Numbered from the stretch's first letter, positions 47,523 through 56,268 are shown. The stretch: DNA of 64,000 nucleotides from Umezawaea sp042738955 (GCF_042738955.1 NZ_JBHYHC010000038.1:1-64000); one strand, 5' to 3'. The notes: generated by a model from the sequence alone, not told the origin. Made by a program: numbers and translations.

Positions 47523-48988
47523 CGGCGTACCTGGTCGCGATCGACAACGGGTCGCAGAGCACGAAGGTGTCGATCGTCGACGAGACGGGGACCGTGCACG
47601 CCTCGGCGCGCCGACCGCTGCGGCCCTACGCCCACCCCGGTCCGGGCCGGGTCGTGCACCCCGACGACGACGTGTGGGACTCGATCGCGAGCACCTGCGC
47701 CGAGGCGATGCGGGCCTTCACCGGCGACGTGTCTCTCATCGCCGGGGTCGGGCTGTGCACGATCCGGTTCTGCCGGGCCCTGCTCGACGACGACGGTGGG
47801 CTGCATGAACCGTTGCTGAGCTGGATGGACGAGCGCCTGGCGCGCGCCCAGGACCCCGACCCGGCGATCCGGCACGTCACCACGTCCTCGGGCTACGCGA
47901 CGTTCCGGATGACCGGGCGGCGGCGGGACACCGCGGGCAACTACCAGGGCGTCTGGCCGATCGACCACACGACGTGGCGGTGGTCCACCGACCCCGCGCG
48001 GTACGCCGCGACGGGGATGCGCCGGGAGCAGCTGTTCGACCTGGTCGACCCCGGCGACCTGCTGGGGCACGTGACTGGGGAGGCGGCGGCGGTGACCGGG
48101 CTGCCCGCCGGGCTGCCGGTGTTCGCCACCTCCAACGACAAGGCCGTCGAGGCGCTCGGCAGCGGACTGCGCCGCGACGACGAGGTGCTCGTGTCGCTCG
48201 GCACGTACATCGCCGCGATGACCACGGGCGACCACCACGCCGTGGACGACTCGGGCCGGTTCTGGACCAACTTCGCCTCGGTCCCGGAGAGGTACCTGTA
48301 CGAGAGCGACGGCATCCGCCGGGGCATGTGGACGGTGAGCTGGTACCGCGACCTGGTCGGCGCGGACCTCGACGACCTGACGGCGGGCGCGGCGGCGGTC
48401 CCACCGGGCAGCGACGGGCTGATGACCGTCCTGGACTGGCTCGCGCCCACGGACCACCCGTACCGCCGAGGCGCGCTGCTCGGCTTCGACGGCAGCCAGG
48501 GCAGGCACCACGTGTACCGGTCCGTGCTGGAGGGCATCGCGCTGACCATGCACCGGCACTGCGCGGCGCTGGGAACGGCGCTGGGCCGGGACTTCACCGA
48601 CGTCGTCCTGTCCGGCGGCGGCTCCCGCTCGGACCTGATGGCGCAGGTCTTCGCCGACGTCTTCGCCCGCCCGGTCCGCCGCACCAGGATGGCCGACGCG
48701 GCGGGCCTGGGCGCCGCCATCTGCGCCGCCGTCGGCAGCGGCGTCCACCCCGACTGGGACACGGCCGTGAAAGCGATGGCCACCACGACCGACCTGGTCA
48801 CGCCGACCGCGGAAGGCGTCCGCGCCTACGCCGCCATCGCACCGGGCTACGCGCGGATCACTGAGTTCACCGACCCGCTGTTCGCCGCGCTGGCCGGTCG
48901 TCCCCCGCGGAGTGACGCCGCGGGGGTCGCCGATCGGGAGGATGGCACGCGCACGGCCACCGTCCACCGACCGGAAGTACCCCTGTGA
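47519..48988 (+). CDS. FGGY-family carbohydrate kinase
   Basis: 489 residues. The N-terminal phosphate-1 motif is AIDNGSQSTKVSIVD and the C-terminal adenosine motif VLSGGGSRSDLMAQVFADVF. It belongs to the glycerol/xylulose kinase family, which phosphorylates sugars or polyols with ATP. The substrate is unknown; FGGY members act on C3-C7 polyols and ketoses and on the signal AI-2. The GTG overlaps the oxidase stop. An unusual tail (about 455-489) after the fold reaches the next gene's GTG. Confidence 0.9.
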   Translation: MTAYLVAIDNGSQSTKVSIVDETGTVHASARRPLRPYAHPGPGRVVHPDDDVWDSIASTCAEAMRAFTGDVSLIAGVGLCTIRFCRALLDDDGGLHEPLLSWMDERLARAQDPDPAIRHVTTSSGYATFRMTGRRRDTAGNYQGVWPIDHTTWRWSTDPARYAATGMRREQLFDLVDPGDLLGHVTGEAAAVTGLPAGLPVFATSNDKAVEALGSGLRRDDEVLVSLGTYIAAMTTGDHHAVDDSGRFWTNFASVPERYLYESDGIRRGMWTVSWYRDLVGADLDDLTAGAAAVPPGSDGLMTVLDWLAPTDHPYRRGALLGFDGSQGRHHVYRSVLEGIALTMHRHCAALGTALGRDFTDVVLSGGGSRSDLMAQVFADVFARPVRRTRMADAAGLGAAICAAVGSGVHPDWDTAVKAMATTTDLVTPTAEGVRAYAAIAPGYARITEFTDPLFAALAGRPPRSDAAGVADREDGTRTATVHRPEVPL

Positions 48989-49428
48989 CCACTACAGCCG
49001 ACACCATCGATCGCTTCGTCGACTGCTTCAACCGGCAGGACCTCGACGACGCCCTGTCGTTCTTCGCCGACGACGCCGAGTACCTCCCCGGAGACGGGAA
49101 GACCCACCGCGGGCTCGTCGAGATCCGGGCGGCGTTCGCGCCGCTGTTCTCCGGGAAGTTCGGCCTGATCACGTTCGACGAGCACGACCGGCTCATCGAC
49201 GAACCGGCCCGGCGCGCGGCCATCCGCTGGACCTGCCGCCTCGACCTGGCCCCGGAGCACACCCGCGGCACGAGGTCCGTCCAGCGGTGGGTCCTGCGCA
49301 CCGCGTACGGCAGGCGGATGAGCTGGGAGGGAACGGACCTCTTCCACTTCGACGACGAACTCCGGATCACCGGGAAGTACACCTACGGCAGCTTCCGCCG
49401 ACCGATCATGGTCAGGGACGCCACCTGA
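48985..49428 (+). CDS. NTF2-like/SnoaL-like protein
   Basis: 147 residues with the cone-shaped SnoaL fold pattern: DTIDRFVDCFNRQDLDDALS, FFADDAEYLPGDGK, then HRGLVEIRAAFAPLF and LFHFDDELRITGKYTY. Such proteins are small isomerases, cyclases or ligand-binding domains; no catalytic residues can be assigned. Last gene of the operon; GTG start overlaps the kinase stop, and a perfect terminator follows within 7 nt. Confidence 0.82.
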   Translation: MTTTADTIDRFVDCFNRQDLDDALSFFADDAEYLPGDGKTHRGLVEIRAAFAPLFSGKFGLITFDEHDRLIDEPARRAAIRWTCRLDLAPEHTRGTRSVQRWVLRTAYGRRMSWEGTDLFHFDDELRITGKYTYGSFRRPIMVRDAT

Positions 49429-49434
49429 GCCCGA

Positions 49435-49471
49435 CCCGTGACGGCCACCCCGAGAAGGTGGCCGTCACGGG
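49435..49471. terminator. Terminator at the end of the Fae operon
   Basis: CCCGTGACGGCCACC, loop CCGAGAA, then GGTGGCCGTCACGGG: a perfect 15-bp stem between the operon's last stop and the convergent ferredoxin gene. It can act in both directions. Confidence 0.85.
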
Positions 49472-49477
49472 GACTTC

Positions 49478-49672
49478 TCACTCCGCCAGCGACAGCGCCT
49501 TGCCGGGGCAGATGTGCACGGCCTCCCGAGCGTGGTCGAGCTGGACGCCCTCCACCTCGTCGACGAGCACGACCACCGTGCCGTCCTCCTCGCTCTGGTC
49601 GAACACCGCGGGCTCGGTGAGCACGCACTGCCCGGCCCCCACGCAGCTGCCGGTGTCGGCGATGACCCTCAT
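49478..49672 (-). CDS. 3Fe-4S ferredoxin (P450 partner)
   Basis: 64-residue single-cluster ferredoxin. Cysteines in GSCVGAGQCVLTEP and HICPGK give CxxxxxC...CP, the 3Fe-4S pattern of actinomycete ferredoxins that donate electrons to CYP105-type P450s. It lies 13 nt downstream of a P450 gene in the same operon. Electron supply from a reductase encoded elsewhere is needed. Confidence 0.9.
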   Translation of the reverse strand: MRVIADTGSCVGAGQCVLTEPAVFDQSEEDGTVVVLVDEVEGVQLDHAREAVHICPGKALSLAE

Positions 49673-49685
49673 GCGAACTCCTCCC

Positions 49686-50906
49686 TCACCACGTGACCGG
49701 CAGCGAGTGCATGCCGTAGATCGCGGCCTCGTCCTTGAACGCCAGCTTCTCCACGGGCTCGGCCAGCGCGAGTCCGGGGATCCGGCGGAACAGCGTGTCG
49801 ATGACGATCTGCAGCTCCATCCGCGCCAGGTTCTGGCCGAGGCACTGGTGCGCGCCGAAGCCGAACGCCACGTGGTGGCGCGCGCCGCGCTCGATGTCCA
49901 GCGCGTCCGGGTCCTCGAAGGCCTCCGGGTCGCGGTTGGCCGAGTAGCCCAGCCCCAGCACGCCCTCGCCCGCGCGGATCGTGACCCCGCCCAGCTCGAC
50001 GTCCTCGGTCGCCACCCGTGCGGTGACGGTGTCGACGATGGTGAAGTACCGCAGCAGCTCCTCCACCGCCGACAGCGTCTTCGACGGGTCGGCCGTGACC
50101 TTGGCCAGCTGGTCGGGGTTCTCCAGCAGCGCCACGGTGCCGAGCGAGATCATGTTCGCGGTCGTCTCGTGCCCCGCGACCAGCAGCAGGAACGCCATGG
50201 CCACCAGGGCCTCGTGCCGGTAGTCGCCCTGCTCGCGGCCCTTGAGGATCTGCCTGCCCAGCAGGTCGTCCTCGCTGGGGTCCTGCTCCTTCACGTCGAT
50301 CAGGTCGCTCAGGTAGCCCTCGATCGCCTGGAACGCCCCGAACCGCTGCGGTGCGGTCGCCACCCGGCTGATCATCGTCGAGGTGTGCTTCTGGAAGAAG
50401 TCGTGGTCGCTGTAGGGGACCCCGAGCAGCTCGCAGATCACCAGCGAGGGCACCGGCAGCGAGAGCTCCCGCACCAGGTCCACCGGACCGTCGGAGGCCA
50501 GGACCGCGTCGATCCGCTCGTCGACGATCGCCTGGATGCGCGGACGGAGGGCCTCCATCCGCCGCACGGTGAACTCCCCCAGCACCGCGCGGCGGGCGGG
50601 ACCGTGGGCGGGAGCGTCCATCGAGATCAGGGACTTCTCGACCTTCTCGCCCTCCGGCCGCAACCGGCCGCCGGAGACCATGACCGGGAAGTTCGGGTTC
50701 TCCCGGTCGGAGCTGAACCGCGGGTCGGACAGCATCGCCCGCACGTCCTCGTGCCGCGAGACGGCCCACGCCCACTTCCCGGTGATCAGCCGGACCTTCG
50801 CGATCGGCTCCTGCTCGCGGAGTTCGGCGTACTCCGCGGGCGGCGAGAACGGGCACTCGCGGGCGAGCGGGAACTGCTCGGGCCGGATCGGGGCCGCTTG
50901 CGTCAT
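49686..50906 (-). CDS. Cytochrome P450 (CYP105-like)
   Basis: 406-residue soluble monooxygenase. The heme-ligand Cys 355 is in FGFGAHQCLGQNLAR and the I-helix is VAGHETTANMISLG. Blocks such as DAPAHGPARRAVLGEFTVRR resemble CYP105 enzymes, which hydroxylate diverse small molecules and xenobiotics. It is paired with the 3Fe-4S ferredoxin downstream and divergent from a TetR regulator, so it is probably induced by a substrate-like effector. ATG start with GAGGAG upstream. Confidence 0.93.
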   Translation of the reverse strand: MTQAAPIRPEQFPLARECPFSPPAEYAELREQEPIAKVRLITGKWAWAVSRHEDVRAMLSDPRFSSDRENPNFPVMVSGGRLRPEGEKVEKSLISMDAPAHGPARRAVLGEFTVRRMEALRPRIQAIVDERIDAVLASDGPVDLVRELSLPVPSLVICELLGVPYSDHDFFQKHTSTMISRVATAPQRFGAFQAIEGYLSDLIDVKEQDPSEDDLLGRQILKGREQGDYRHEALVAMAFLLLVAGHETTANMISLGTVALLENPDQLAKVTADPSKTLSAVEELLRYFTIVDTVTARVATEDVELGGVTIRAGEGVLGLGYSANRDPEAFEDPDALDIERGARHHVAFGFGAHQCLGQNLARMELQIVIDTLFRRIPGLALAEPVEKLAFKDEAAIYGMHSLPVTW

Positions 50907-51023
50907 CGGTGTTCTCCTCGTTCGCCAGGTGACCGGCAGTTCCTGCGGTCACGATCGGTCCACGGGGATCCCGTCAGGTCGTGTCCGCCCCCGTGCGAAC
51001 CGTGAGTATGCGGAGGATTACCT

Positions 51024-51054
51024 TCCGCTTCCTTCGCCAGAGTAGCGAAGCGGA
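51024..51054. promoter_or_regulatory. Inverted repeat TCCGCTTC-N15-GAAGCGGA, candidate TetR operator
   Basis: Perfect 8-bp arms in the region between the P450 and the divergent TetR gene. A second, weaker symmetry AAAAC-N6-GTTTT lies at 51081-51096. Both are candidate sites for the TetR protein encoded at 51165. Confidence 0.5.
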
Positions 51055-51164
51055 CGAAAACCGTCCACCTACTTCGGGGTAAAACTGCGGGGTTTTCCGC
51101 TGTGTCCGGTTTCGATCCGCCGTGCGACAATCGGCCCCCGGTTCGATCGGAAAGGCACAGCCAG

Positions 51165-51800
51165 ATGGCAGTCGACCCCGCCATGCCCCTCCGTGCCGAC
51201 GCCCAGCGCAACCGCGACCAGATCATCGCGGCGGCCAGGACGATCTTCGTCGGCCAGGGGCCGGACACCCCCATGGAGGAGATCGCGCGCGCGGCGGGGG
51301 TCGGCGTGGGCACGCTCTACCGGCGGTTCCCCGACCGCGAGACGCTGATCCGCGAGGTCGCGCGGGACAACTTCGCACGGGTGCTGGCCGAGGCTCGGGC
51401 GTCCATCGAGGAGGAGCCGACCTCGTGGGACGCACTGGTCCGGTTCGTCCGCTTCTCCCGCGAACTCCGGCTCAGCCTGCACCTCGCGGTGATCTCCGAG
51501 CAGGCGGGCGCGATCATCCGCGACGACCCGGAGACCGAGCGGTTCCGCCGACTGCTGCTGATCGACCTCGACCACATGGTCAAGGGCGCCCAGGCGGAGG
51601 ACCGCCTGCGGCCGGACGTCGGCACCGGCGACGTGGCGATGCTGTTCCTGCTGCTCATGCGGCAGCTGCCGACCAAGCTGACCGCGATCGAGAACGCCAT
51701 GGACCGGTGCCTGGCGCTGGTGTTCGACAGCCTGCGGATCCACCCCGGCCACACCCCGCTGCCCGGCAGGCCGATCACCCACGACGACTTCCTCCGCTGA
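51165..51800 (+). CDS. TetR-family transcriptional regulator
   Basis: 211 residues. The N-terminal HTH (about 15-60) reads RNRDQIIAAARTIFVGQGPD and GVGVGTLYRRFPDRETLI. The C-terminal ligand domain is of the SbtR type with LRLSLHLAVISEQAGAII and DVAMLFLLLMRQLP stretches. ATG at 51165 has AAAGG upstream; an earlier in-frame ATG at 51102 would put 21 unconserved residues in front. It sits between two P450 genes and probably controls both. Confidence 0.88.
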   Translation: MAVDPAMPLRADAQRNRDQIIAAARTIFVGQGPDTPMEEIARAAGVGVGTLYRRFPDRETLIREVARDNFARVLAEARASIEEEPTSWDALVRFVRFSRELRLSLHLAVISEQAGAIIRDDPETERFRRLLLIDLDHMVKGAQAEDRLRPDVGTGDVAMLFLLLMRQLPTKLTAIENAMDRCLALVFDSLRIHPGHTPLPGRPITHDDFLR

Positions 51801-51806
51801 GGACCG

Positions 51807-52988
51807 TCAGGCCCAGGTGACCGGGAGGCTCTGAAGGCCGAGGATGTCCACGTTCTCGCGCGGCTCCACCTCGTCCGGCGCGACGGCGAGCCGCAGCGTC
51901 GGGAAGCGGGCGAACAGCGCGGGCAGGGCGACGCGGAGTTCGACGCGGGCCAACTGCTGGCCGAGGCACTGGTGCGCGCCGTGGCCGAAGGCGAGGTGGC
52001 CGGTGGCCCGCCTGGTCGGGTCCAGGGTGTCGGGCGCGGCGAACTTCACCGGGTCGCGGTTGCCCGCCTCGACGGAGAGCGTGACCGTCTCGCCCGCCCG
52101 GACGAGGGTGCCGTCCAGGTCGACGTCCTCCAGCGCGGTCCGCGCCAGGGTCGGGACGATGCTCAGGTAGCGCAGCAGTTCCTCGACCGTGCCGTCCGGG
52201 TCGTCGTGCAGCGCGGCGGTCTTCGAGGGTTCGGTCAGCAGGGCGAACGCGCCCAGCGCGATCATGTTCGCCGTTGTGTCGAGGCCTGCCCCCAGCAGCA
52301 GTAGGGCGATGGAGGTCAGTTCCTCTTCGGTGAGGTCGGTGGTCGCCAGGTCGCTGAGCAGGTCGTCGGTCGGGGTGGCGCGCTTGGCCAGCACCAGGGC
52401 GTGCAGGAAGCCGCCGATGGCGTTCATCGCCTCCCCCTGCTCGTCCGGGGTGGCGGTGTGGTCGTTGAAGGTCGCCGTGTGCCGCAGGAAGAACTCGCGG
52501 TCGTCGTAGGGCGCGCCGAGCAGTTCGCAGATCATCAACGCCGGGATCGGCATCGCGAACGCGGTCACCAGGTCGGCCGAATCCCCTTGGCGCGCCATGG
52601 CTTCCAGGTGGTCGGCGGTGACCTGCGTGGCGCGGTCGGCGAGGCCGCGCATGCGGCGGACGGTGAACTTCCCGGCGAGCAGGCGGCGGTAGCGGGTGTG
52701 CTCCGGCGGGTCGAGGCTGATGAACATGCCCGGCTGCACGGGCGGCGGGCCGTCGAGTCCCGGCCGCGGCACGGGCGAGTGCTGGAGCTCGGGCCGGGTG
52801 CTGAACCGCGGGTCGGAGAGGACCGCGCGGATCACGTCGTGGCCGGTGGCCAGCCAGCCGAGGTGGCCGTCGGGGTAGAGCATCGGGCGCAGCGGTGCTT
52901 CTTCGCGCAGCTCGGCCAGTTCGGTGGGCGGGTCGAACGGGCACCCGTCGGGGCGGGTGGTGGGCATGGTGGTGATCGGGTCGTGCAT
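51807..52988 (-). CDS. Cytochrome P450 (second, CYP105-like)
   Basis: 393 residues. The heme-ligand Cys 341 is in FGHGAHQCLGQQLAR. The I-helix reads LGAGLDTTANMIALG, with Asp instead of the usual Glu/Asp-Thr pair preceded by Gly. DPPEHTRYRRLLAGKFTVRR is the C-helix region. Related to but clearly distinct from the P450 at 49686. No dedicated ferredoxin follows; it may share the neighbouring one. The ATG giving MHDPITTMPTT follows GGGGGAG. Convergent with the TetR gene (6 nt). Confidence 0.92.
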   Translation of the reverse strand: MHDPITTMPTTRPDGCPFDPPTELAELREEAPLRPMLYPDGHLGWLATGHDVIRAVLSDPRFSTRPELQHSPVPRPGLDGPPPVQPGMFISLDPPEHTRYRRLLAGKFTVRRMRGLADRATQVTADHLEAMARQGDSADLVTAFAMPIPALMICELLGAPYDDREFFLRHTATFNDHTATPDEQGEAMNAIGGFLHALVLAKRATPTDDLLSDLATTDLTEEELTSIALLLLGAGLDTTANMIALGAFALLTEPSKTAALHDDPDGTVEELLRYLSIVPTLARTALEDVDLDGTLVRAGETVTLSVEAGNRDPVKFAAPDTLDPTRRATGHLAFGHGAHQCLGQQLARVELRVALPALFARFPTLRLAVAPDEVEPRENVDILGLQSLPVTWA

Positions 52989-53011
52989 CTCTTCTCCCCC
53001 AAGGAGTGCGG

Positions 53012-53791
53012 TCAGGTGGTGCGGGCGTAGAGCTTCTTGGCCCAGAGGTAGCCGCCGAGGGCGATGGCGACGCACCAGGCGACGGCGAGGGCGGCGCTCG
53101 CGCCGATCGGGGTGCCGAGCAGCAGGCCGCGGAGCGTCTCGATGACGGGCGTGAACGGCTGGTACTCGGCGAACCAGCGCAGGCCGGTCGGCATGGAGTC
53201 GGTGGGCACGAAACCGCTGCCCAGGAACGGGAGCAGGATCAGCGGCATCGGGAGGTTGCTCGCCGTCTCGACGCTCTTGGACACCATGCCCAGCGCGACC
53301 GAGAGCCAGACCAGCGCGAACGTGAGCAGGGCCAGGACGCCGATCACCGCGAGCCACTCGACCGGCGAGGCCTCGGGGCGGAACCCGATCAGCAGCGCGA
53401 CCGAGAGGACGATCGCCAGGCTGATCAACGTCTGGACGAGGCTGCCGAGCACGTGCCCGGTCAGCACGGAGGCGCGGGAGATCGCCATGGTGCGGAACCG
53501 GGTGACGATCCCCTCGGTCATGTCCATCGCCACCGAGATCGCCGTCCCCTGCGCGGCGGACGCCACGGTCATGAGGAGCACGCCGGGCACGAGGTAGGCG
53601 ATGTAGTCGGCGCGACCGCCGGTCGGGCCGCCGAGGCCCGCTCCCAGCGCGCCGCCGAAGACGTAGGCGAACAGCAGCAGGAACACCACGGGCATCCCGG
53701 CGAGCATGAACGTCAGGGACGGGTAGCGCTTCATGTGCCGGAGTTGGCGCCGCAGCATCGTGGCGGAGTCGGCGAGGGCGTGCGCGGTCAT
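53012..53791 (-). CDS. ABC-2 type export permease (DrrB-like)
   Basis: 259 residues and six membrane segments. The ABC-2 pattern includes FMLAGMPVVFLLLFAYVFGG, YLVPGVLLMTVASAAQGTA and MTEGIVTRFRTMAISRASVL. It forms an exporter with the ATPase upstream (4-nt start/stop overlap). DrrB-type permeases export lipids, antibiotics or other hydrophobic compounds. Last gene of the RHH/DUF4097/ATPase/permease operon. Confidence 0.9.
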   Translation of the reverse strand: MTAHALADSATMLRRQLRHMKRYPSLTFMLAGMPVVFLLLFAYVFGGALGAGLGGPTGGRADYIAYLVPGVLLMTVASAAQGTAISVAMDMTEGIVTRFRTMAISRASVLTGHVLGSLVQTLISLAIVLSVALLIGFRPEASPVEWLAVIGVLALLTFALVWLSVALGMVSKSVETASNLPMPLILLPFLGSGFVPTDSMPTGLRWFAEYQPFTPVIETLRGLLLGTPIGASAALAVAWCVAIALGGYLWAKKLYARTT

Positions 53792-54729
53792 GGCGTGAGT
53801 TCCCTTTCAGGCTGGGGCTTTCCGGTGAGGGCGAGGAACACGTCGTCGAGGTCGGGCGTGTGGACGGTCAGCTCGGCCACGTCGACGGCGTGGTCGTCGA
53901 GCCGGGCGAGCAGGCCGCGCAGCGACGCCACTCCCCCGTCGCTGGGCACGCGCAGCACGAGCGCGTCGTCGTCGCGGGGCACGTCGCCGAACGCGCGCAC
54001 GGCCGTGTCGAAGCTGAGCGGGTCGGCGAACCGCAGGCTGATGTGCCCGCCGGGAACCAGTCGCTTCAGCTCCTCCGCGGTGCCGACGGCGACCAGCTTC
54101 CCGTGGTCCAGCACCGCGATCCGGTCGGCGAGCTGGTCGGCCTCCTCCAGGTACTGCGTGGTGAGGAAGATCGTCGTGCCCGCGGCGGCGAGGTCGCGGA
54201 TGAGCTGCCACATGTCGCGGCGGCTGCGCGGGTCCAGGCCGGTGGTCGGCTCGTCGAGGAAGACGACGCCGGGGTCGCCTACCAGGCCCATCGCGAGGTC
54301 GAGCCTGCGACGCATGCCGCCGGAGAACGTGGAGGGCAGGGCCTTCGCGGAGTCGGCGAGGTCGAAGCGTGTGAGGAGTCCGGCCGCGCGCCTGCGGCCC
54401 TCCTGCTTGCCCAGGTGGTGCAGGTCCGCCATGAGGATGAGGTTCTCCTCGGCGGTCAGGAGGTTGTCGACGGCCGAGAACTGGCCGGTGACGCCGATCG
54501 CGGCCCGCACGGCGTCGGGCTCGCGGGCGGGGTCGTGGCCCGCGACGCGGACCTCGCCGCCGTCCGCGTCGATGAGGGTGGACAGGATCTGCACGGTGGT
54601 CGTCTTGCCCGCCCCGTTGGGGCCTAGCAGGGCGAAGATCGAGCCCTTCGGAACGTCGAGGTCGATGCCGTCTAGCACGACCTTGGACCCGTAGGACTTG
54701 CGCAGACCGGTGGCGGTGATCGCGTTCAT
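53788..54729 (-). CDS. ABC transporter ATP-binding protein (DrrA-like)
   Basis: 313 residues. Walker A is GPNGAGKTTT (36-45), the signature FSGGMRRRLDLAMGLVGDP, Walker B VVFLDEPTTGLDPRSR. The C-terminal ~70 residues are the DrrA-type regulatory tail. It powers the adjacent permease in export. ATG start at MNAITATGLRKSYG. It follows DUF4097 by 17 nt; its stop overlaps the permease start. Confidence 0.92.
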   Translation of the reverse strand: MNAITATGLRKSYGSKVVLDGIDLDVPKGSIFALLGPNGAGKTTTVQILSTLIDADGGEVRVAGHDPAREPDAVRAAIGVTGQFSAVDNLLTAEENLILMADLHHLGKQEGRRRAAGLLTRFDLADSAKALPSTFSGGMRRRLDLAMGLVGDPGVVFLDEPTTGLDPRSRRDMWQLIRDLAAAGTTIFLTTQYLEEADQLADRIAVLDHGKLVAVGTAEELKRLVPGGHISLRFADPLSFDTAVRAFGDVPRDDDALVLRVPSDGGVASLRGLLARLDDHAVDVAELTVHTPDLDDVFLALTGKPQPERELTP

Positions 54730-54746
54730 GGGGAATCCCCTCGTGG

Positions 54747-55592
54747 TCAGGAGCGGTGGATCGTGATGTCGCCGAACGAGGTCTGCGCGCGGACCTCGAC
54801 CGTCAGCGAGCGGTCGGGGCGGGCGGGCGACTCGTCGAGCGAGTTGCGGACGCGGCCGCTGGAGGTGTTGACGTCGAGCCAGGCCGCGGTGTCCTCGCCG
54901 ATGCCTACCTCGATGTCGCCCATGGAGGATTTGAGGACGACCGAGCCGCTGCGGACCTCGCCGATGCGGATGGCTCCGTTGGCGGTTTTCGCGTCTACGC
55001 CCGCGGCGGCTTGGGTGACGGAGATGTCGCCGTTGGAGGAGCGGGTGCGGAGGTCGCCGCCGACGTGGCCGATGGTGGTGGGGCCGTTGGAGTTCTTGAC
55101 GGTCGCGGTGCCGGAGACCTGGTTGACGGTGAGGGTGCCGGAGGCGGTGGAGATGTCGGCGTCGCCGGTGACCTCGTCGACGGTGACGTTGCCGGTGGAG
55201 GTGTGGAGGCGGAGGGGGCCGGTGTGGTCGGCCTCGACGTTGCCGAGGCCGGACTTGAGCCTGCACTCCCCCAGGTGGCCGGTGAGGCGGAGGTCGCCCA
55301 TGCCGGTGTCGCCGCGGACCTGTGAACCGGTGGGGAGTTGGACGTGGACCTGGACGGAGCGGGTCTTGCGGAGGCTGGGGAGGGCGCGGGGGCGGGAGGA
55401 CTTGATGAGGAGCTTGCCGTCCTGGAACTCGACTCGGGTTTGTTCGGCGGCGTGGATGTCGCTGGCGTCGGTGGTGTCGCTCGGGTGGATTTCCACGACG
55501 GTGTCGGTGCGGTTGGTGGCGGTTACTCGGACGTCGCCGCTGTAGAGGTCGATGGTGGCTTCGATGGGGGTTGGGGTGTCGAAAATGGGCAT
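54747..55592 (-). CDS. DUF4097-family beta-helix repeat protein
   Basis: 281 residues made of short repeated strands (SGDVRVTATNR; TGNVTVDEVTGDADISTASG; NGDISVTQAAAGVD; SMGDIEVGIGED), the pattern of DUF4097 right-handed beta-helices. No signal peptide or membrane segment, so it is probably cytoplasmic. Members often accompany DrrAB-like exporters and small regulators, perhaps as sensor or scaffold; the function is unknown. ATG preceded by AAGGGG. Confidence 0.85.
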   Translation of the reverse strand: MPIFDTPTPIEATIDLYSGDVRVTATNRTDTVVEIHPSDTTDASDIHAAEQTRVEFQDGKLLIKSSRPRALPSLRKTRSVQVHVQLPTGSQVRGDTGMGDLRLTGHLGECRLKSGLGNVEADHTGPLRLHTSTGNVTVDEVTGDADISTASGTLTVNQVSGTATVKNSNGPTTIGHVGGDLRTRSSNGDISVTQAAAGVDAKTANGAIRIGEVRSGSVVLKSSMGDIEVGIGEDTAAWLDVNTSSGRVRNSLDESPARPDRSLTVEVRAQTSFGDITIHRS

Positions 55593-55646
55593 GGCTGTCC
55601 CCTTGGAGGGTGAGTTGTGGGTGTTTTGGCTGGTGGGAGGCTTGAA

Positions 55647-56156
55647 CTACTGGACCCAGCCGGTGAAGCGGTTTTGGCCTCGTTTGCCGGTTGGGGTGTC
55701 GGGGCGAAGGGGCTGGGGGTTGAGGGCGGAGGTTGCTGCCCTTACCAGCCAGGCGTTGACCGAGCGGCCCTCTTGGGAGGCGGCTTCTTCGATCGCCGAC
55801 TTGAGTTGTTCGGGGAGGCGGACGTTGATCCTGGATGTCGCGCCGTCTTCGGTGATCGTCAGTTCTTCTTGGCGTGGCGTTGCGGCGGGCTGCTGGTCTT
55901 GGGGGTGGTCGCTTGGGGGGAGGGTGACTACGAAGTTCGGGTCGCGGCCGCGGAGGCGGAGTTCCACTGAGCCTGGGGCCAGGTCGAGGGTGATTTCGTC
56001 CGCCGCTGCGGAGAGGGTTTCCAGGAGGGTCAGGCGGATGGCCGACTCCAGGGAGGTGCTCAGGCGCTCGACCAGCGCGCGGGCGTCTTCGCCGCCGCTC
56101 TCGGCTAGGAGGGCTAGTTCGCGGCCGAGGTTGTCTACGTAGGTGGTCAAGTCCAT
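55647..56156 (-). CDS. Ribbon-helix-helix (HicB/Arc-type) regulator
   Basis: 169 residues. The C-terminal RHH DNA-binding segment is SRINVRLPEQLKSAIEEAAS, continuing QEGRSVNAWLVRAAT. The N-terminal ~80 residues are helical with a DLTTYVDNLGRELALLAESG start. Annotated relatives are called HicB-like antitoxins, but no HicA toxin is encoded beside it, so it is more likely the autoregulator of the DUF4097/exporter operon. The ATG lies inside a 34-bp palindrome that is its probable operator. Confidence 0.82.
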   Translation of the reverse strand: MDLTTYVDNLGRELALLAESGGEDARALVERLSTSLESAIRLTLLETLSAAADEITLDLAPGSVELRLRGRDPNFVVTLPPSDHPQDQQPAATPRQEELTITEDGATSRINVRLPEQLKSAIEEAASQEGRSVNAWLVRAATSALNPQPLRPDTPTGKRGQNRFTGWVQ

Positions 56157-56187
56157 GGCGCTACTGTGGCACATCAGTGGCGCCATG
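56154..56187. promoter_or_regulatory. 34-bp inverted repeat overlapping the RHH start codon
   Basis: CATGGCGCTACTG-N8-CATCAGTGGCGCC frames a near-perfect palindrome with outer arms CATGGCGC/GCGCCATG and inner ACTG/CAGT. It covers the start codon and the presumed -10 region. RHH proteins bind such tandem repeats cooperatively, so this is a strong autoregulatory operator candidate. Confidence 0.6.
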
Positions 56188-56268
56188 TGCAAGCCATGGT
56201 GGTGCCACTTTGGCTCAGGTGGGGTGGTTCGCGTGCCGACCGTGAGCTGGGTCCGGCGTTTGGGCGAA

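Noticed and set aside
55647..56156. HicAB toxin-antitoxin system
   Set aside because: Only a HicB/Arc-like RHH protein is present. No HicA-like double-stranded-RNA-binding toxin frame is adjacent on either strand.
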